Below, piece by piece: positions 44,053-54,009 of a stretch of 64,000 nt of DNA. A program made the position numbers and the translations under genes. This DNA is from Candidatus Similichlamydia laticola (GTDB lineage: Bacteria > Chlamydiota > Chlamydiia > Chlamydiales > Parilichlamydiaceae), in assembly GCF_003339615.1 (NCBI RefSeq), contig NZ_QQBG01000017.1, positions 33,197-97,196 on the forward strand. Reading direction: 5' to 3'. The notes beneath the pieces were generated by a model. That model did no database searches. It saw only the letters and a list, made by a program, of their open reading frames with translations, and had not been told where the DNA came from. Positions within the stretch are counted from its first letter, which is position 1. Every line of letters begins with the position of its first letter.

Positions 44053-44080
44053 TTGATGCGAGTGTTTCCCTCTCTATTAT
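44053..44080 (+). promoter_or_regulatory. candidate sigma66-type promoter for pknD
   Basis: TTGATG (44053-44058), a 16-base spacer and TATTAT (44075-44080) lie 60 bases upstream of the pknD ATG, between divergent valS and pknD. Both hexamers are near-consensus but this remains a pattern match. Confidence 0.4.
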
Positions 44081-44140
44081 AAACTCTGCGGTCCTGTTTA
44101 TATCGGGACTTAATTTCTTGTCTGGACGGAGCGCGATCGA

Positions 44141-46909
44141 ATGGGTGAAAGCTGTAATGATCAACAGACATATTTCAATCGATATCAATTAATTAGACTC
44201 TTAGCTAAAGGCGGAATGGGAGAAGTTTATGAGGCATTTGATCCTGTTTTAGGAAGAAAAGTAGCCCTAAAACGTATTCGATCTGATTTATCGGACCGAT
44301 CGCATATGCGAAGTAGGTTCTTACGGGAGAGGACAATCTTGGCAGGGTTTTCTCATGCTTCGATCATTCCTATTTTTGAAGTCGGAGAAGAGTCTGGAAT
44401 GCCCTACTACACGATGCCCCTGGTTACTGGGTCTAACTTTAAGGAGCATATTCGGACCCATCGTCACTGTCGTAACCTAGCAAGTATTAGTGACCTATTA
44501 CGTCTTTTTTTGGATGTCTGTCATGGTATCGCTTATGTTCATCAAACGGGCATTTTGCACAGAGATATTAAAGCAGAGAACATCATGCTCTCCTCTTCTG
44601 GACAGGTTGTCATCATCGATTGGGGATTAGCCTGTCCTATCCAGAAAGGAGACAAAACCTCTGGAGCCTATGCAGATGCACTTCTAGAAAACAGTGTGAC
44701 TTGTTTAGGAAAATGTCCAGGAACTTTGAACTATATCGCTCCTGAGAGGCTCTTTCAACAAGCTACGGAAAGAAGCGATATTTATAGCCTAGGTGTTCTT
44801 TTCTACTTTATCTTAACCGGTTCTTTGCCTTTTTCTAGGAAACGGGTCCGGGAGTTCAAGAAGAAATGGAAGAATGAGTTTTGGGAGGATCCAAGAAAGA
44901 TTGTATCAGAATTTGATATCCCTGATGTCTTGATGCGCATTGTTCAAAAAACTCTATCTAAGGATGTCGAGTCGAGGTACCATTCTGTTATGGACTTGAT
45001 TGAAGATTTACACCTCTTTTTTGAAGGGATTACGGGAAGCCTTCTCATTCAAGAACTTTCTCCTAAGCGCAAAGTGGACTGGGAGCTTTTTAAAGAAAAC
45101 TTGTCTCTCCATGAGTTTGACCAACGTCTTCCGGATAAACTTGTAAAGGGTTTTTTAGCGAAGAAATCTCTTAAAACGACTTTTCGTATAGAGATGGATT
45201 GGGATCAGACAAGCAATGCGTACGGTTTTGGAATTGCTTTCGATTTACTTGAGCCGGAGAAAGGCAAATGTTCTTTTTCAAGTGGCTGTTTCTTATGGCT
45301 CTCTTTCAAAAGTGTTATGCCAAGCTTTTTGTATCATCGTGGCATGATCTTGTTTGAAATTCCAGGGGCCGATTTTTCCGAAAGCAACAAAGGAAAACTA
45401 GTCATTGAGGTAGACGATTCTCATATTCACTTTTCTTTAGGAAAAGGAGATAGAAGTTCTTACCCTAAAATTTTTCCTTCTATGGGTTCCCGATTTGGTT
45501 TTGTTTGTGATAGTCGGGAAATTGCAATGCGCTCTTTTCGGGTTTATTCCAATGACCTTATGTTGAGGCAAAGTTGCCTAAAGGTTCCTGATTCTTTGTT
45601 ACGTAGTGGTGCACATGATGAAGCCTTAGAAGAGTATCGGAGAATTCGTGGGGTGTTGGTTGGGTATGATGAAGCGCAGGAGGCTCACTTCAAATCTGGT
45701 TTGGTTTTACTGAATCGTTATATGCAGAGCAAGTTTGAATATCCAGAGGAGTCGGGCTCTCTTTATCAACAGATTTGGGACACATTCGACTCTCTACGTG
45801 GTAATGATTTTTTGCTCAAGCATTGGATTGGTAAAGCCTTCCTTTATCGGCTTTCTGGAGATCCCTTTGAAGAAGCTAATTGCTTGGAGTTTGCCTATCA
45901 TCTTTTAAAGAAGCCAAATGATCAATTTGTTTTTGAATGTCTTTGTTTAGCTCGAGCTGCACAAGTTCTAATTGAGGAAGAGCCAATTCGTGCTCGCTTT
46001 TTGCTCATGATTTCCAGAAATTTTCCAGAACGTCTTCTAAGAGAAGACTTTCAGAAGAGTATGATGGAACTAAGACAAAAGTCACTTTGCTTGCCTTTTT
46101 TTGATCCATTTCCTTGGGAAGCCATCAACAGAAGGGAACTCAGTTTTCGGCAAACGGTGGAGCTTTCTTCTATTCTTCGTGACTCTGTTTCTATTTCTGT
46201 ACTCTTAGAAAAATATCGGTTTGACTCCTTTTTGACAGCTGACGGAATCTTTTGTGCTTTGTACGGGTTATTAATTTTAGGAGAGGCAGAACCGACTCTT
46301 CAATTTATTCAGGGCCTTGATGAAGAATTCTTAGAACAAAAGTTTTGTTCTGTCTCTTTGAAGAAGGTTCTTGCTCTCTATACACATTTCAGTTCATGTA
46401 ACTGGGATCAGTTTTTCGGGATCTTCTCCAATGATCCTTCTTTACTGCATTGCCCAAGATTTTTTTTCCATTTCACAAGTCTCCTTGCCCTTTCCTTGAT
46501 GGGACATGACCGATCTTCTTTTAGATGCCATTGGACTCGTTCTATTTGGATACAAAAAAACTTCTACTATTATTTTTTGATTTATAAACCTGTTTTTATT
46601 CAATGTCCTAATTTGTTTATACGGGTGTGTGATCTGTTGAGAAGAACCAACATTGATCTTCCAGAAAATGGCTTTTTCTCTCTCTTCTCCTTCCTTTTGA
46701 CAAGGGAAAAGGGCGCCTCCTTGTCCCGTGTTCTTCCGGTTCATTCTGCTCAGGACTGGAAGGTAAAAGTCGTGGATCGCTATATACAGTTTTTTGAAAA
46801 TTCTCAGGATCAATCTACTGTTTTAGCACAGCAGCTTGAGTACAGCGGCTCATCACGTACTAATAGAGTCAGCGCTTTGTTTAGTTTGTTTTCACGGAAA
46901 GAGAGCTAA
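44141..46909 (+). CDS. pknD: PknD-type serine/threonine protein kinase with large C-terminal region
   Basis: The 922-residue protein has an N-terminal Hanks-type kinase domain (about 15-280): AKGGMGEVYEAFDPVLGRKVALKRI (G-loop and Lys), LHRDIKAENIML (catalytic loop), DWGLACP (DFG replaced by DWG), YIAPERLFQ and DIYSLGVLFYFILTG. The remaining ~640 residues include a beta-rich segment (about 320-490) and helical repeats that look TPR-like (e.g. RSGAHDEALEEYRRIRG near 490). Chlamydial PknD is of similar size (about 930 residues). Target proteins are unknown. Its 3' end overlaps the uvrA 3' end by 29 bases. Confidence 0.93.
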   Translation: MGESCNDQQTYFNRYQLIRLLAKGGMGEVYEAFDPVLGRKVALKRIRSDLSDRSHMRSRFLRERTILAGFSHASIIPIFEVGEESGMPYYTMPLVTGSNFKEHIRTHRHCRNLASISDLLRLFLDVCHGIAYVHQTGILHRDIKAENIMLSSSGQVVIIDWGLACPIQKGDKTSGAYADALLENSVTCLGKCPGTLNYIAPERLFQQATERSDIYSLGVLFYFILTGSLPFSRKRVREFKKKWKNEFWEDPRKIVSEFDIPDVLMRIVQKTLSKDVESRYHSVMDLIEDLHLFFEGITGSLLIQELSPKRKVDWELFKENLSLHEFDQRLPDKLVKGFLAKKSLKTTFRIEMDWDQTSNAYGFGIAFDLLEPEKGKCSFSSGCFLWLSFKSVMPSFLYHRGMILFEIPGADFSESNKGKLVIEVDDSHIHFSLGKGDRSSYPKIFPSMGSRFGFVCDSREIAMRSFRVYSNDLMLRQSCLKVPDSLLRSGAHDEALEEYRRIRGVLVGYDEAQEAHFKSGLVLLNRYMQSKFEYPEESGSLYQQIWDTFDSLRGNDFLLKHWIGKAFLYRLSGDPFEEANCLEFAYHLLKKPNDQFVFECLCLARAAQVLIEEEPIRARFLLMISRNFPERLLREDFQKSMMELRQKSLCLPFFDPFPWEAINRRELSFRQTVELSSILRDSVSISVLLEKYRFDSFLTADGIFCALYGLLILGEAEPTLQFIQGLDEEFLEQKFCSVSLKKVLALYTHFSSCNWDQFFGIFSNDPSLLHCPRFFFHFTSLLALSLMGHDRSSFRCHWTRSIWIQKNFYYYFLIYKPVFIQCPNLFIRVCDLLRRTNIDLPENGFFSLFSFLLTREKGASLSRVLPVHSAQDWKVKVVDRYIQFFENSQDQSTVLAQQLEYSGSSRTNRVSALFSLFSRKES

Positions 46910-49900
46910 CTTCTCCATCAGCAGACGCTTCTACATGAATCGTCCAATGTGCTTGATTGATAAGTTCTTCGTGACATGTTGCGCAAATCAGAGTATGTCC
47001 TTTTTCCAAAAGTGCAGCAAAGAAGCGAAGAACAGCTGTTCTATTAGATGGATGTAAGCTCTGGAGAGGATCATCCAAAAGAAGAATAGAAGGCTCGGAC
47101 AAGTCACTTAAATAAAGGAATAATTTCAACCTTTGTAGTTCTCCTTTTGAAAGATTCCGAATTTCTTGTCCAAGCAGAAGATGACTCAAACCCAAGCTAT
47201 CAAGCTGTTGACAAAGAGACAGGAGCTGGGAATCTTCTTGAAAAAAAAAGAGAACCTCTCGAAGCGAAAGAGAGAACAGGTCTTTGTATTTTTTTTCCTT
47301 ATATTCGATTTCGAGGCTTAAGGGATTCAAGCCCATTCCTTGACAGGTCGAACAACTAATAGAGGCATTAGGAAGAAATTTAAAAGATAAGTCGAGTTGA
47401 CCAACACCTGAACAAGAGGGACACATGCCCAAGCGGGAATTGGGGTTAAAATGTGCTGGTGTTAGGCCGAATGCTTTAGCTTGACTGGTATGAGAGAAAA
47501 TGTGACGCAAATGCTCTCCTAATTTTATGGTGGAAAGGAGATTCGATCTAGGCCCAAAAGAGAGGGGATTTTCACTGACCAAAATGGGTGGCAAGATTGC
47601 TGCTTCATCACGAGACTTAAAGTGAGAGAGAAGTTCATTAAGTAGAAGAGATTTGCCTGCACCGGATTTTCCAACGACAACCGTGAGATGCCGTATAGGT
47701 ATTTTAACATTTGACTTTCTAAAACGTTTTTCTTCTTGTAGCTCTACTTCTGTCCACTGCTCAAATAGGGGAGAGGAGAGGATAAACTGCTCTTTGTCTT
47801 TCTTTGATAAGATTTTAGATGGATGATCTACTGCAAGGATTGTGTTGCCTTTTTTCGTTTGATCAAATTGGAGGATAGTGTCCACCTTTTCTAAAATTTC
47901 TGGATGTTGCTCAATCATTAACAAAGTGTTTTCTGTACTTTTTAGCTCAAGAAGAAGTGGGAGAAGCAGCCGACAATCGTCTTGATGTAGTCCTAAAGAT
48001 GGCTCTTCCAGCACATAAAGAATATTAGTGAGATCATTTCCAATTTGCTCGGCTAAGCAGATGCGTTGTCTTTCCCCTAAACTCATCGCGTGAAAGCATC
48101 TATGAAGAGGTAAATACCCCACACCGATACGTGTGAGCAAATTGATCAGGAAAATTATTTTCTTAATGAGTTTGGGCAGCTTTGAGTCCGAAATACTATC
48201 CAAATTGAGCTTGGAAAGGAAGTGTCCAATCTCAACAATAGGGCGAGAGCAGAGCTCATGAATAGGGATACCTTCAAGGAGAACATGGCTCCCAAGAGGG
48301 GCTAATCGACTACCATGACAGGCAAGGCATGTTGTTTGTTTTCCTTGTTTTCGCTTCGTACTCTTTTTTCTTTTTTCTAGCTTTTCAAGAAAAAGGGCCC
48401 GGACCCCGTTCCATCTAATATGAATGTCTTTTTCTTTATCCAGGGAATAGCTTTGACCTCCCTGCCATAACCATTGTTTTTGCTTATCGTTTAAAGAACA
48501 AATAAGCTGCTCCCATTCGATATTTCCCTCTTTACACATCTGCTCAAGAAGTGGATTCAGTGCACTGTGAATCCCAATGTGAGATTGTAGCCATAGTCTA
48601 ACGGAAAGGTGAGGTTTGGAGAAGGGGTTGTCCAAAACGAGCTCTTCTTTAACTCCTAATCCTTTACAATGCGGGCATTGGCCATCAGGATGGTTAAAGG
48701 AAAATGTTTTAGGAGAAATCTTTGGATACATTTTACCCGTTTCTGGGACACAAAAACCGAGGTAAAATGTAAGGATTTTTTGTTCTTCTACACGAATAAC
48801 AAGAATATTTTTTGTTATTTCTGTTGCTCGTTCTATGGCGTTAAGCCATCGCTTCTTAGATGTATCTCCGATTTTTAATCGATCAATAACAAGCTGTATG
48901 TCGTGGTTTTTATTTTCTAATTTATCCAAAAGAGGATAGGACATTTCGGTCCTCTCTCCATCTAAGATAATTTGGCTAAATCCCTCTTGAAAGAGTTGTT
49001 TCAAGCGTGTCATAACACGATTTGTGCAAGAGCTCTTCAGAGGAGCTAAGATTTCAATTCTAGTCCCTTGAGGAAGAGTATCCATTTCTAGGATGATATT
49101 TTCGGGGATAACAAAGGAAATTTGCTTCCTCGTAAGAGGACAATAAGGAGTCCCTATGCGGGCATAGAGTACTCTCAGAAAATCGTAAATTTGTGTATTT
49201 GTACCTATTGTCGAACGAGGATTAACTATTTTGTTTCTTCTTGAGACGTGAACAGCAGGTAAAAGACCGCAAGACCCTTTAAGAGAGGGTTTTGTGTACT
49301 TCTCAATAGACTGACGCAAATAGGGGGCAAGAGACTCAACATAATGTCTTTGTCCTTCTGCGTAAACAGTTTGAACAGCAAAAGAGTGTTTTCCCGATCC
49401 TGAAGGGCCGTAACAGGCTATCATAGTTTGATGGTTTAAGCTGATCCAAGGGATCTGGAGGCCATTTTGAGAGACTCCAGTTAAAATGATTTTTTGTTCT
49501 TCTTCAGAGACAGCTTTAGGAGATGGTTGCACTTTTTGTCGAAGAGCTTCTCCTGTAGGTGAACCTGATGCCTGAATCTGTTCAGGAGTCCCTTGAACGA
49601 TAATTTTTCCACCTTTTTTCCCTCCCCCTTCACCGAGCTCAATAATCCAATCTGTTTGTTTGAGAACATGTGTGTTATGTTCGATCACTAGTACGGTGTG
49701 TCCTTGGTCCACAAGTTGATTTAACACCTTCAGTAAAGCCGTGATGTCTTTTGGATGTAATCCTGTGGTTGGTTCGTCTAAGATGTAGAGTTTTTTCTTA
49801 TAGGTGCGTTTTGTTAGTTCTCTGGCTAATTTAATGCGCTGTGCCTCTCCTCCAGATAATTTGGGAGCAGGTTGTCCTAACTTAAGATAGCCTAGACAGA

Positions 49901-52319
49901 TTTGTTGTAAAATTTCTAAGGGTTTATAAATTTTTGGAAAGGCAGAGAAAAAATGAGCCGCTTCGTCCACAGTCATGTTCAGAACATCTGCGATATTCTT
50001 TCGTTTAAATGTGATGGAGAGAGTCTGCTCGTCGAAGCCTAAACCTTTGCAATAAGTGCAGGTAATAGCTTCGAAAGCTCCTTGATCAAGAGGTAGTTCC
50101 GTGTAACCGAGACCATGACAGACAGAGCAGCTTCCCTCTTTTACATTGAAACTAAAACGTCCAGGTTCAAAGCCAAGAGAGAGACTTTCAGGTAGAGAAC
50201 TAAAAAAGTTTCTAATTTCATCGAACACCTTGATATAGGTCGCAGGATTTGAACGCGCTATTCTTCCAATAGGTTCTTGGTCGATGACAACAACCTGTTC
50301 AACAGCAGATAGATCCGTTTGTTTAAGCTTACAAGGAACTCCTTTAAAAAAGAGCTTCATTTCAGGGATCAAGATGTCATGTACTAATGTCGATTTTCCA
50401 GACCCTGAGACTCCTGCGAAAGCCACAAGGACACCTAGGGGCAGCCGCAGGTCAAGAGAAAAAATATTACGCTTAGATACTTTTTCAAGTACGATCCACT
50501 CCTTAGGAGTACGGCGGGTGGTACGAAGAGAGTCTGTTTGTAGAAATTTTCCAGTTGCAGATTGTTTATTTAATAGTTCTAGGGGACTACCTTGAAAGAC
50601 GATGGTTCCTCCCTTTTCTCCTCCCTCTGGACCAAATTCTACGACGTGGTCTGCTGAGAGAATGGTCGTTTCATCATGTTCGACAACAATGACTGTATTT
50701 TTGTGATCTCTTAATCTGTGAAATCCGTAGATTAATTTGTGAATGTCTTGTGGATGAAGCCCAATAGATGGTTCGTCAAAAATATAGGTCATGCCAGATA
50801 AGCCTGAGCCAACTTGTCCTGCTAGTCGACAACGTTGTAATTCACCACCTGAAAGAGAGCGAGCAGATTGCCCAAGGGTCAAATAGTCGAGTCCAATTCC
50901 AGACAAGAAGTGTAAACGCTGTTGAACTTGTTCCGAGATATCTTGTAAGAAAATTTGAAGTGGACCCTTCCAGATTTCTTTAGAAAAAAATTCAATTAGT
51001 TCGGAAACACTCATCTGATTGATTTCAAGAAACGTCTTATTGTTCAATCGTGCGGCTCTTGGATATTCTTTCAAACGTGATCCGAGACAAGAAGGGCATG
51101 TTTGTTCTGTTAGAAAAGACGCCCACTTGCTTTTACTTTTTTTTGTAGGTTGGTAGCGATTCCAGGCCTGTGTGAAAACACCTTCCCACACGATAGTTTC
51201 TTCCCATCTTTTTTTATGGATAGGGTGCTCAAAAACGACTTTTAAAGAAGGGTGTCCATAAAGGAAGGCCTCTTTTGCTTCTTGAGACAAAGAAAACCAT
51301 GGTTGATCTAAATGCAAGCCAACCTCGCGTTCTAAGGCGCGATAAATGGCTTCAGAAGGAAAGGAGGAGCATGAATGGGCTAATAAGCAGCAATGGTTTT
51401 TAATCGATTGGCTAGGGTCAAGGACTGCATCGAGATTCCAGTCTTGAACAAAACCTAAGCCTTGGCATCGCTCGCACATGCCATGAATGGAGTTGAAAGA
51501 GAAGTGTTGTGCATGCAGTTTAGGAAAGGACTCGTGTGTCGTTTTGGAATAAAAAGCTAGTGAGAAAATATGTTCCTTTTTTGAATCTTCTGAGCAAAGA
51601 ATACAAACTCCTTGTCCAATTTCTAAAGCTTTCATTGTGCTTTCTACTAGCCTTTCTTTACTGAAAAAATGTCCAGGACGGAAGCGATCGACACATAAGT
51701 CTAACTGGTTAAAATGATTCGCTTTAAGGGGTGGAGGATAAAATACAGAAGTTACTTTTCCGTTTAATCGAATGTAATGAAATCCCTTTTTTGCGCTGAG
51801 AGTGAGTTCTTCTTTTAGGTTACTTCTTTTTTTTGTATAGGGAGCACAGAGAACGTAGTTTTGATCCCCTGAAGAAAGGATCGTTTGTATTTGATCAATG
51901 ATTTGCGCAGGGTCTTGTTGCTCCAAAGGTTTCCCTGAAAGAGGACAGTGGGGTACAGCAGCATGCATAAAGAGCACTTGTAGGTAATGAGAGAGTTCTG
52001 TCAAAGTACCGACGGTAGAACGTTGATGTTGCCAGTGGGTGCGTTGACTGGTAGCTATGGCCGGAGTAAGGCCTTCAATCGAATCGCATACGGCCGTATC
52101 CGGCATCTGGATGAGCTGTTTTGCTTGAGGGGATATAGCGTGAATGTAAGAGATCTGTCCCTTGGGAAACAAGGTTTCGTAGGCCATGGAAGATTTTCCA
52201 GAGCCAGATGGACCACAAAAGACTATAAAATGGTTTTTGGGAAGTTCGAGATCAATACCTTTGAGCGTGTTCGTGCGTGCATTCTTAATTCGGATGAAGG
52301 AAGGCATGGGTAGAGGCAT
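46881..52319 (-). CDS. uvrA: fused double-length UvrA (four ABC cassettes)
   Basis: UvrA finds DNA damage for nucleotide excision repair. This 1,812-residue protein (ATG 52319; a GTG frame extends to 52358) contains two UvrA-like halves, as in Chlamydia (about 1,790 residues). P-loops are GPSGSGKSS (residue ~37), VSGSGKSTL (~636), GPSGSGKHS (~974) and GKSGAGKSL (~1,551). The third lacks the Ser/Thr after Lys. Signature motifs are LSGGELQR, LSGGEAQR, MSLGERQR and LSKGELQR. Walker B runs are DEPSIGLH, DEPTTGLH, EEPSLGLH and DDPLQSLH. Zinc CxxC pairs recur (CERCQGLG, CSVCHGLG, CPHCKGLG, CLACHG, CPSCSG). The second half is thus motif-degenerate. Confidence 0.96.
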   Translation of the reverse strand: MPLPMPSFIRIKNARTNTLKGIDLELPKNHFIVFCGPSGSGKSSMAYETLFPKGQISYIHAISPQAKQLIQMPDTAVCDSIEGLTPAIATSQRTHWQHQRSTVGTLTELSHYLQVLFMHAAVPHCPLSGKPLEQQDPAQIIDQIQTILSSGDQNYVLCAPYTKKRSNLKEELTLSAKKGFHYIRLNGKVTSVFYPPPLKANHFNQLDLCVDRFRPGHFFSKERLVESTMKALEIGQGVCILCSEDSKKEHIFSLAFYSKTTHESFPKLHAQHFSFNSIHGMCERCQGLGFVQDWNLDAVLDPSQSIKNHCCLLAHSCSSFPSEAIYRALEREVGLHLDQPWFSLSQEAKEAFLYGHPSLKVVFEHPIHKKRWEETIVWEGVFTQAWNRYQPTKKSKSKWASFLTEQTCPSCLGSRLKEYPRAARLNNKTFLEINQMSVSELIEFFSKEIWKGPLQIFLQDISEQVQQRLHFLSGIGLDYLTLGQSARSLSGGELQRCRLAGQVGSGLSGMTYIFDEPSIGLHPQDIHKLIYGFHRLRDHKNTVIVVEHDETTILSADHVVEFGPEGGEKGGTIVFQGSPLELLNKQSATGKFLQTDSLRTTRRTPKEWIVLEKVSKRNIFSLDLRLPLGVLVAFAGVSGSGKSTLVHDILIPEMKLFFKGVPCKLKQTDLSAVEQVVVIDQEPIGRIARSNPATYIKVFDEIRNFFSSLPESLSLGFEPGRFSFNVKEGSCSVCHGLGYTELPLDQGAFEAITCTYCKGLGFDEQTLSITFKRKNIADVLNMTVDEAAHFFSAFPKIYKPLEILQQICLGYLKLGQPAPKLSGGEAQRIKLARELTKRTYKKKLYILDEPTTGLHPKDITALLKVLNQLVDQGHTVLVIEHNTHVLKQTDWIIELGEGGGKKGGKIIVQGTPEQIQASGSPTGEALRQKVQPSPKAVSEEEQKIILTGVSQNGLQIPWISLNHQTMIACYGPSGSGKHSFAVQTVYAEGQRHYVESLAPYLRQSIEKYTKPSLKGSCGLLPAVHVSRRNKIVNPRSTIGTNTQIYDFLRVLYARIGTPYCPLTRKQISFVIPENIILEMDTLPQGTRIEILAPLKSSCTNRVMTRLKQLFQEGFSQIILDGERTEMSYPLLDKLENKNHDIQLVIDRLKIGDTSKKRWLNAIERATEITKNILVIRVEEQKILTFYLGFCVPETGKMYPKISPKTFSFNHPDGQCPHCKGLGVKEELVLDNPFSKPHLSVRLWLQSHIGIHSALNPLLEQMCKEGNIEWEQLICSLNDKQKQWLWQGGQSYSLDKEKDIHIRWNGVRALFLEKLEKRKKSTKRKQGKQTTCLACHGSRLAPLGSHVLLEGIPIHELCSRPIVEIGHFLSKLNLDSISDSKLPKLIKKIIFLINLLTRIGVGYLPLHRCFHAMSLGERQRICLAEQIGNDLTNILYVLEEPSLGLHQDDCRLLLPLLLELKSTENTLLMIEQHPEILEKVDTILQFDQTKKGNTILAVDHPSKILSKKDKEQFILSSPLFEQWTEVELQEEKRFRKSNVKIPIRHLTVVVGKSGAGKSLLLNELLSHFKSRDEAAILPPILVSENPLSFGPRSNLLSTIKLGEHLRHIFSHTSQAKAFGLTPAHFNPNSRLGMCPSCSGVGQLDLSFKFLPNASISCSTCQGMGLNPLSLEIEYKEKKYKDLFSLSLREVLFFFQEDSQLLSLCQQLDSLGLSHLLLGQEIRNLSKGELQRLKLFLYLSDLSEPSILLLDDPLQSLHPSNRTAVLRFFAALLEKGHTLICATCHEELINQAHWTIHVEASADGEVSSLSVKTN

Positions 52320-52397
52320 TCTATTTTTCTTTTTGATGAACCGGCAATCCTCGCACAAAATCTAAAAAATAACATCTACCCGTGTGTCTTTTAGGCG

Positions 52398-53453
52398 ATG
52401 TCTGATTTGAAAATTATTTGTACGTTGGGGCCAAAATCATCTTGCTTCGATGTTCTTCAGGATATGATTCAAGCTACCATGGATATGGTGCGTATCAACA
52501 CGGCCCATGGTGAGGTGTATGAGCATCTCTCCCGTTTGGCTCTTTTAGGGCGAGTGGAAAAAAAGTTAGGCAAGGTCATTAAGAGATTGCTTGACTTGAA
52601 GGGTATAGATTTAAGACTCGGAGCCTTTGAAGGTGCCTTTCCTCTAGAAAGAGGTGACTTGATTTGGCTTGTTCCCGAAGGAGAGGCGTGTCCGGAGAAA
52701 AATCTTTTTGCTTTTTCTCATCCTCATCTCTTGAAAGAAGTCTCCGTAGGAGAGTGTCTTCGCTTAGACAGTGGTTGTCTCACGACAGAAGTCAAGAGTG
52801 TTGATACAGACCGTGTGCAGATCGAGGTAAAAAATCGTTGGGTTCTAAAAGAAAAAAAGGGTGTTACTCTTCCTTCTTTTTCTGGCACAGAAGGCTTAGA
52901 ATTGACAGTAGCCGATCTAAGAGCACTGACTGTTTGTTCCAAGGAAAGAATAGATTGGATTGCTCTTTCTTTTGTGAATCATCCTAATCAAGTAAGGGAG
53001 TTGAAGAGTTTTCTCAGAAGAGAAGGGCAGAGTCACATTAAGATTATGTCTAAAATCGAAACAGAGACTGGCTTAAATCGTCTTCAGGCTATTTTATCCG
53101 AGTCAGATGCGGTCATGTTTGCTCGAGGAGATCTGGGCGCACAGCTCGAAATAGAACGGCTTCCTCGTTTACAAAAAGAATTTTTTGCTCTTGCCTGTCA
53201 GAATCGTCTTCCCGCTGTTCTAGCGACGCAACTCTTACCTTCTATGTGTGCGCGGCCTATTCCCAATCGTTCTGAAGTGACAGATGTTTTTAATGGTGTA
53301 TTGGATGGTGCAAGTGGTCTGATGCTTTCAGAAGAAAGCGCTGTAGGAGATTTTCCCGTTGAAACGGTGACTTTGATGCGTAAGCTAATAAAAGAAAGTA
53401 CAAGCTTCGCCCTTCATCATTCCCTCTCTCTTGCTAAAACAGTTTTAGATTAA
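52398..53453 (+). CDS. pyk: pyruvate kinase lacking the C-terminal domain
   Basis: The 351-residue protein starts KIICTLGPKSS, with RINTAHG (usual R-x-N-x-S-H-G), LLDLKG, IMSKIETETGLNRL (catalytic Lys), FARGDLGAQLE (Mg ligand) and ATQLLPSM plus NRSEVTDVFNGVLDGASGLML. These complete the barrel and small B domain. It stops about 25 residues after MLSEESAVGDFPVE, so the C-terminal effector-binding domain (about 120 residues) is absent; chlamydial pyruvate kinase is about 485 residues. No continuation is visible in other frames downstream. The ATG is divergent from uvrA, as in Chlamydia (CT332/CT333). Confidence 0.9.
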   Translation: MSDLKIICTLGPKSSCFDVLQDMIQATMDMVRINTAHGEVYEHLSRLALLGRVEKKLGKVIKRLLDLKGIDLRLGAFEGAFPLERGDLIWLVPEGEACPEKNLFAFSHPHLLKEVSVGECLRLDSGCLTTEVKSVDTDRVQIEVKNRWVLKEKKGVTLPSFSGTEGLELTVADLRALTVCSKERIDWIALSFVNHPNQVRELKSFLRREGQSHIKIMSKIETETGLNRLQAILSESDAVMFARGDLGAQLEIERLPRLQKEFFALACQNRLPAVLATQLLPSMCARPIPNRSEVTDVFNGVLDGASGLMLSEESAVGDFPVETVTLMRKLIKESTSFALHHSLSLAKTVLD

Positions 53454-53797
53454 TTCGGATTGAACCTTCCTTAGCAGGACTTTGTCTATTTGGCTGATAG
53501 ATAAGAGAACGAGTTGCCAAACTTGCTTTTCTTCAGACCTACACGATTTGAGCTGAATAGCAAGGTGATCAAAAACAAATGGCTAGATTGCGTGAAGCTG
53601 TTATCAAGAAAAGAGGAGACTGGTGAAAAGTGGCTTGCTTTGGGCTTTGTGATAAACAGCGTTATAGACACTGCTTGCAGATGTTGCGTGCCGGCAGAAG
53701 GTAAATAGGGAACATCAAGAGAGGCACCCTTGTATCTGAAGGGAAACAATCGCGTCTATAATAAAAACACAAAAGATACAGACATGCTGTTGTGCTT
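53454..53797. other. intergenic stretch between pyk and tRNA-Ser
   Basis: 344 bases without a supported gene. Short frames of 64 (plus) and 87 (minus) codons occur but lack ribosome-binding sites and recognisable content. No strong hairpin, repeat or remnant of the missing pyruvate kinase C-terminal domain was seen. Confidence 0.5.
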
Positions 53798-53882
53798 CGG
53801 AAGAGGAGGGATTCGAACCCCCGGTGGGTTTCCCCACTTCTGTTTTCAAGACAGATGCAATCGGCCACTCTGCCACTCTTCC
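53798..53882 (-). tRNA. tRNA-Ser (UGA)
   Basis: The 85-base gene has acceptor stem GGAAGAG/CTCTTCC with G73, anticodon loop CTTGAAA giving TGA, a long variable arm (GTGGGGAAACCCAC) and T arm TTCGAAT. CCA is not encoded. Confidence 0.96.
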
Positions 53883-54009
53883 AGGCGAAGGATTGTAGGA
53901 CGTTTCGCTGCTCTGGTCAACATAAGGTCGTGTATCGTGGAGAACATGATTCTGGTGAGGTACCAGAAACTGTCAGAATACCTAGGCGAGTCCTCTAGAA
54001 GGAGAAAAT

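Noticed and set aside
53514..53749. Short frames on both strands between pyk and tRNA-Ser, considered as a detached pyruvate kinase domain
   Set aside because: Neither product resembles the pyruvate kinase C-terminal domain, and no start signals are present.
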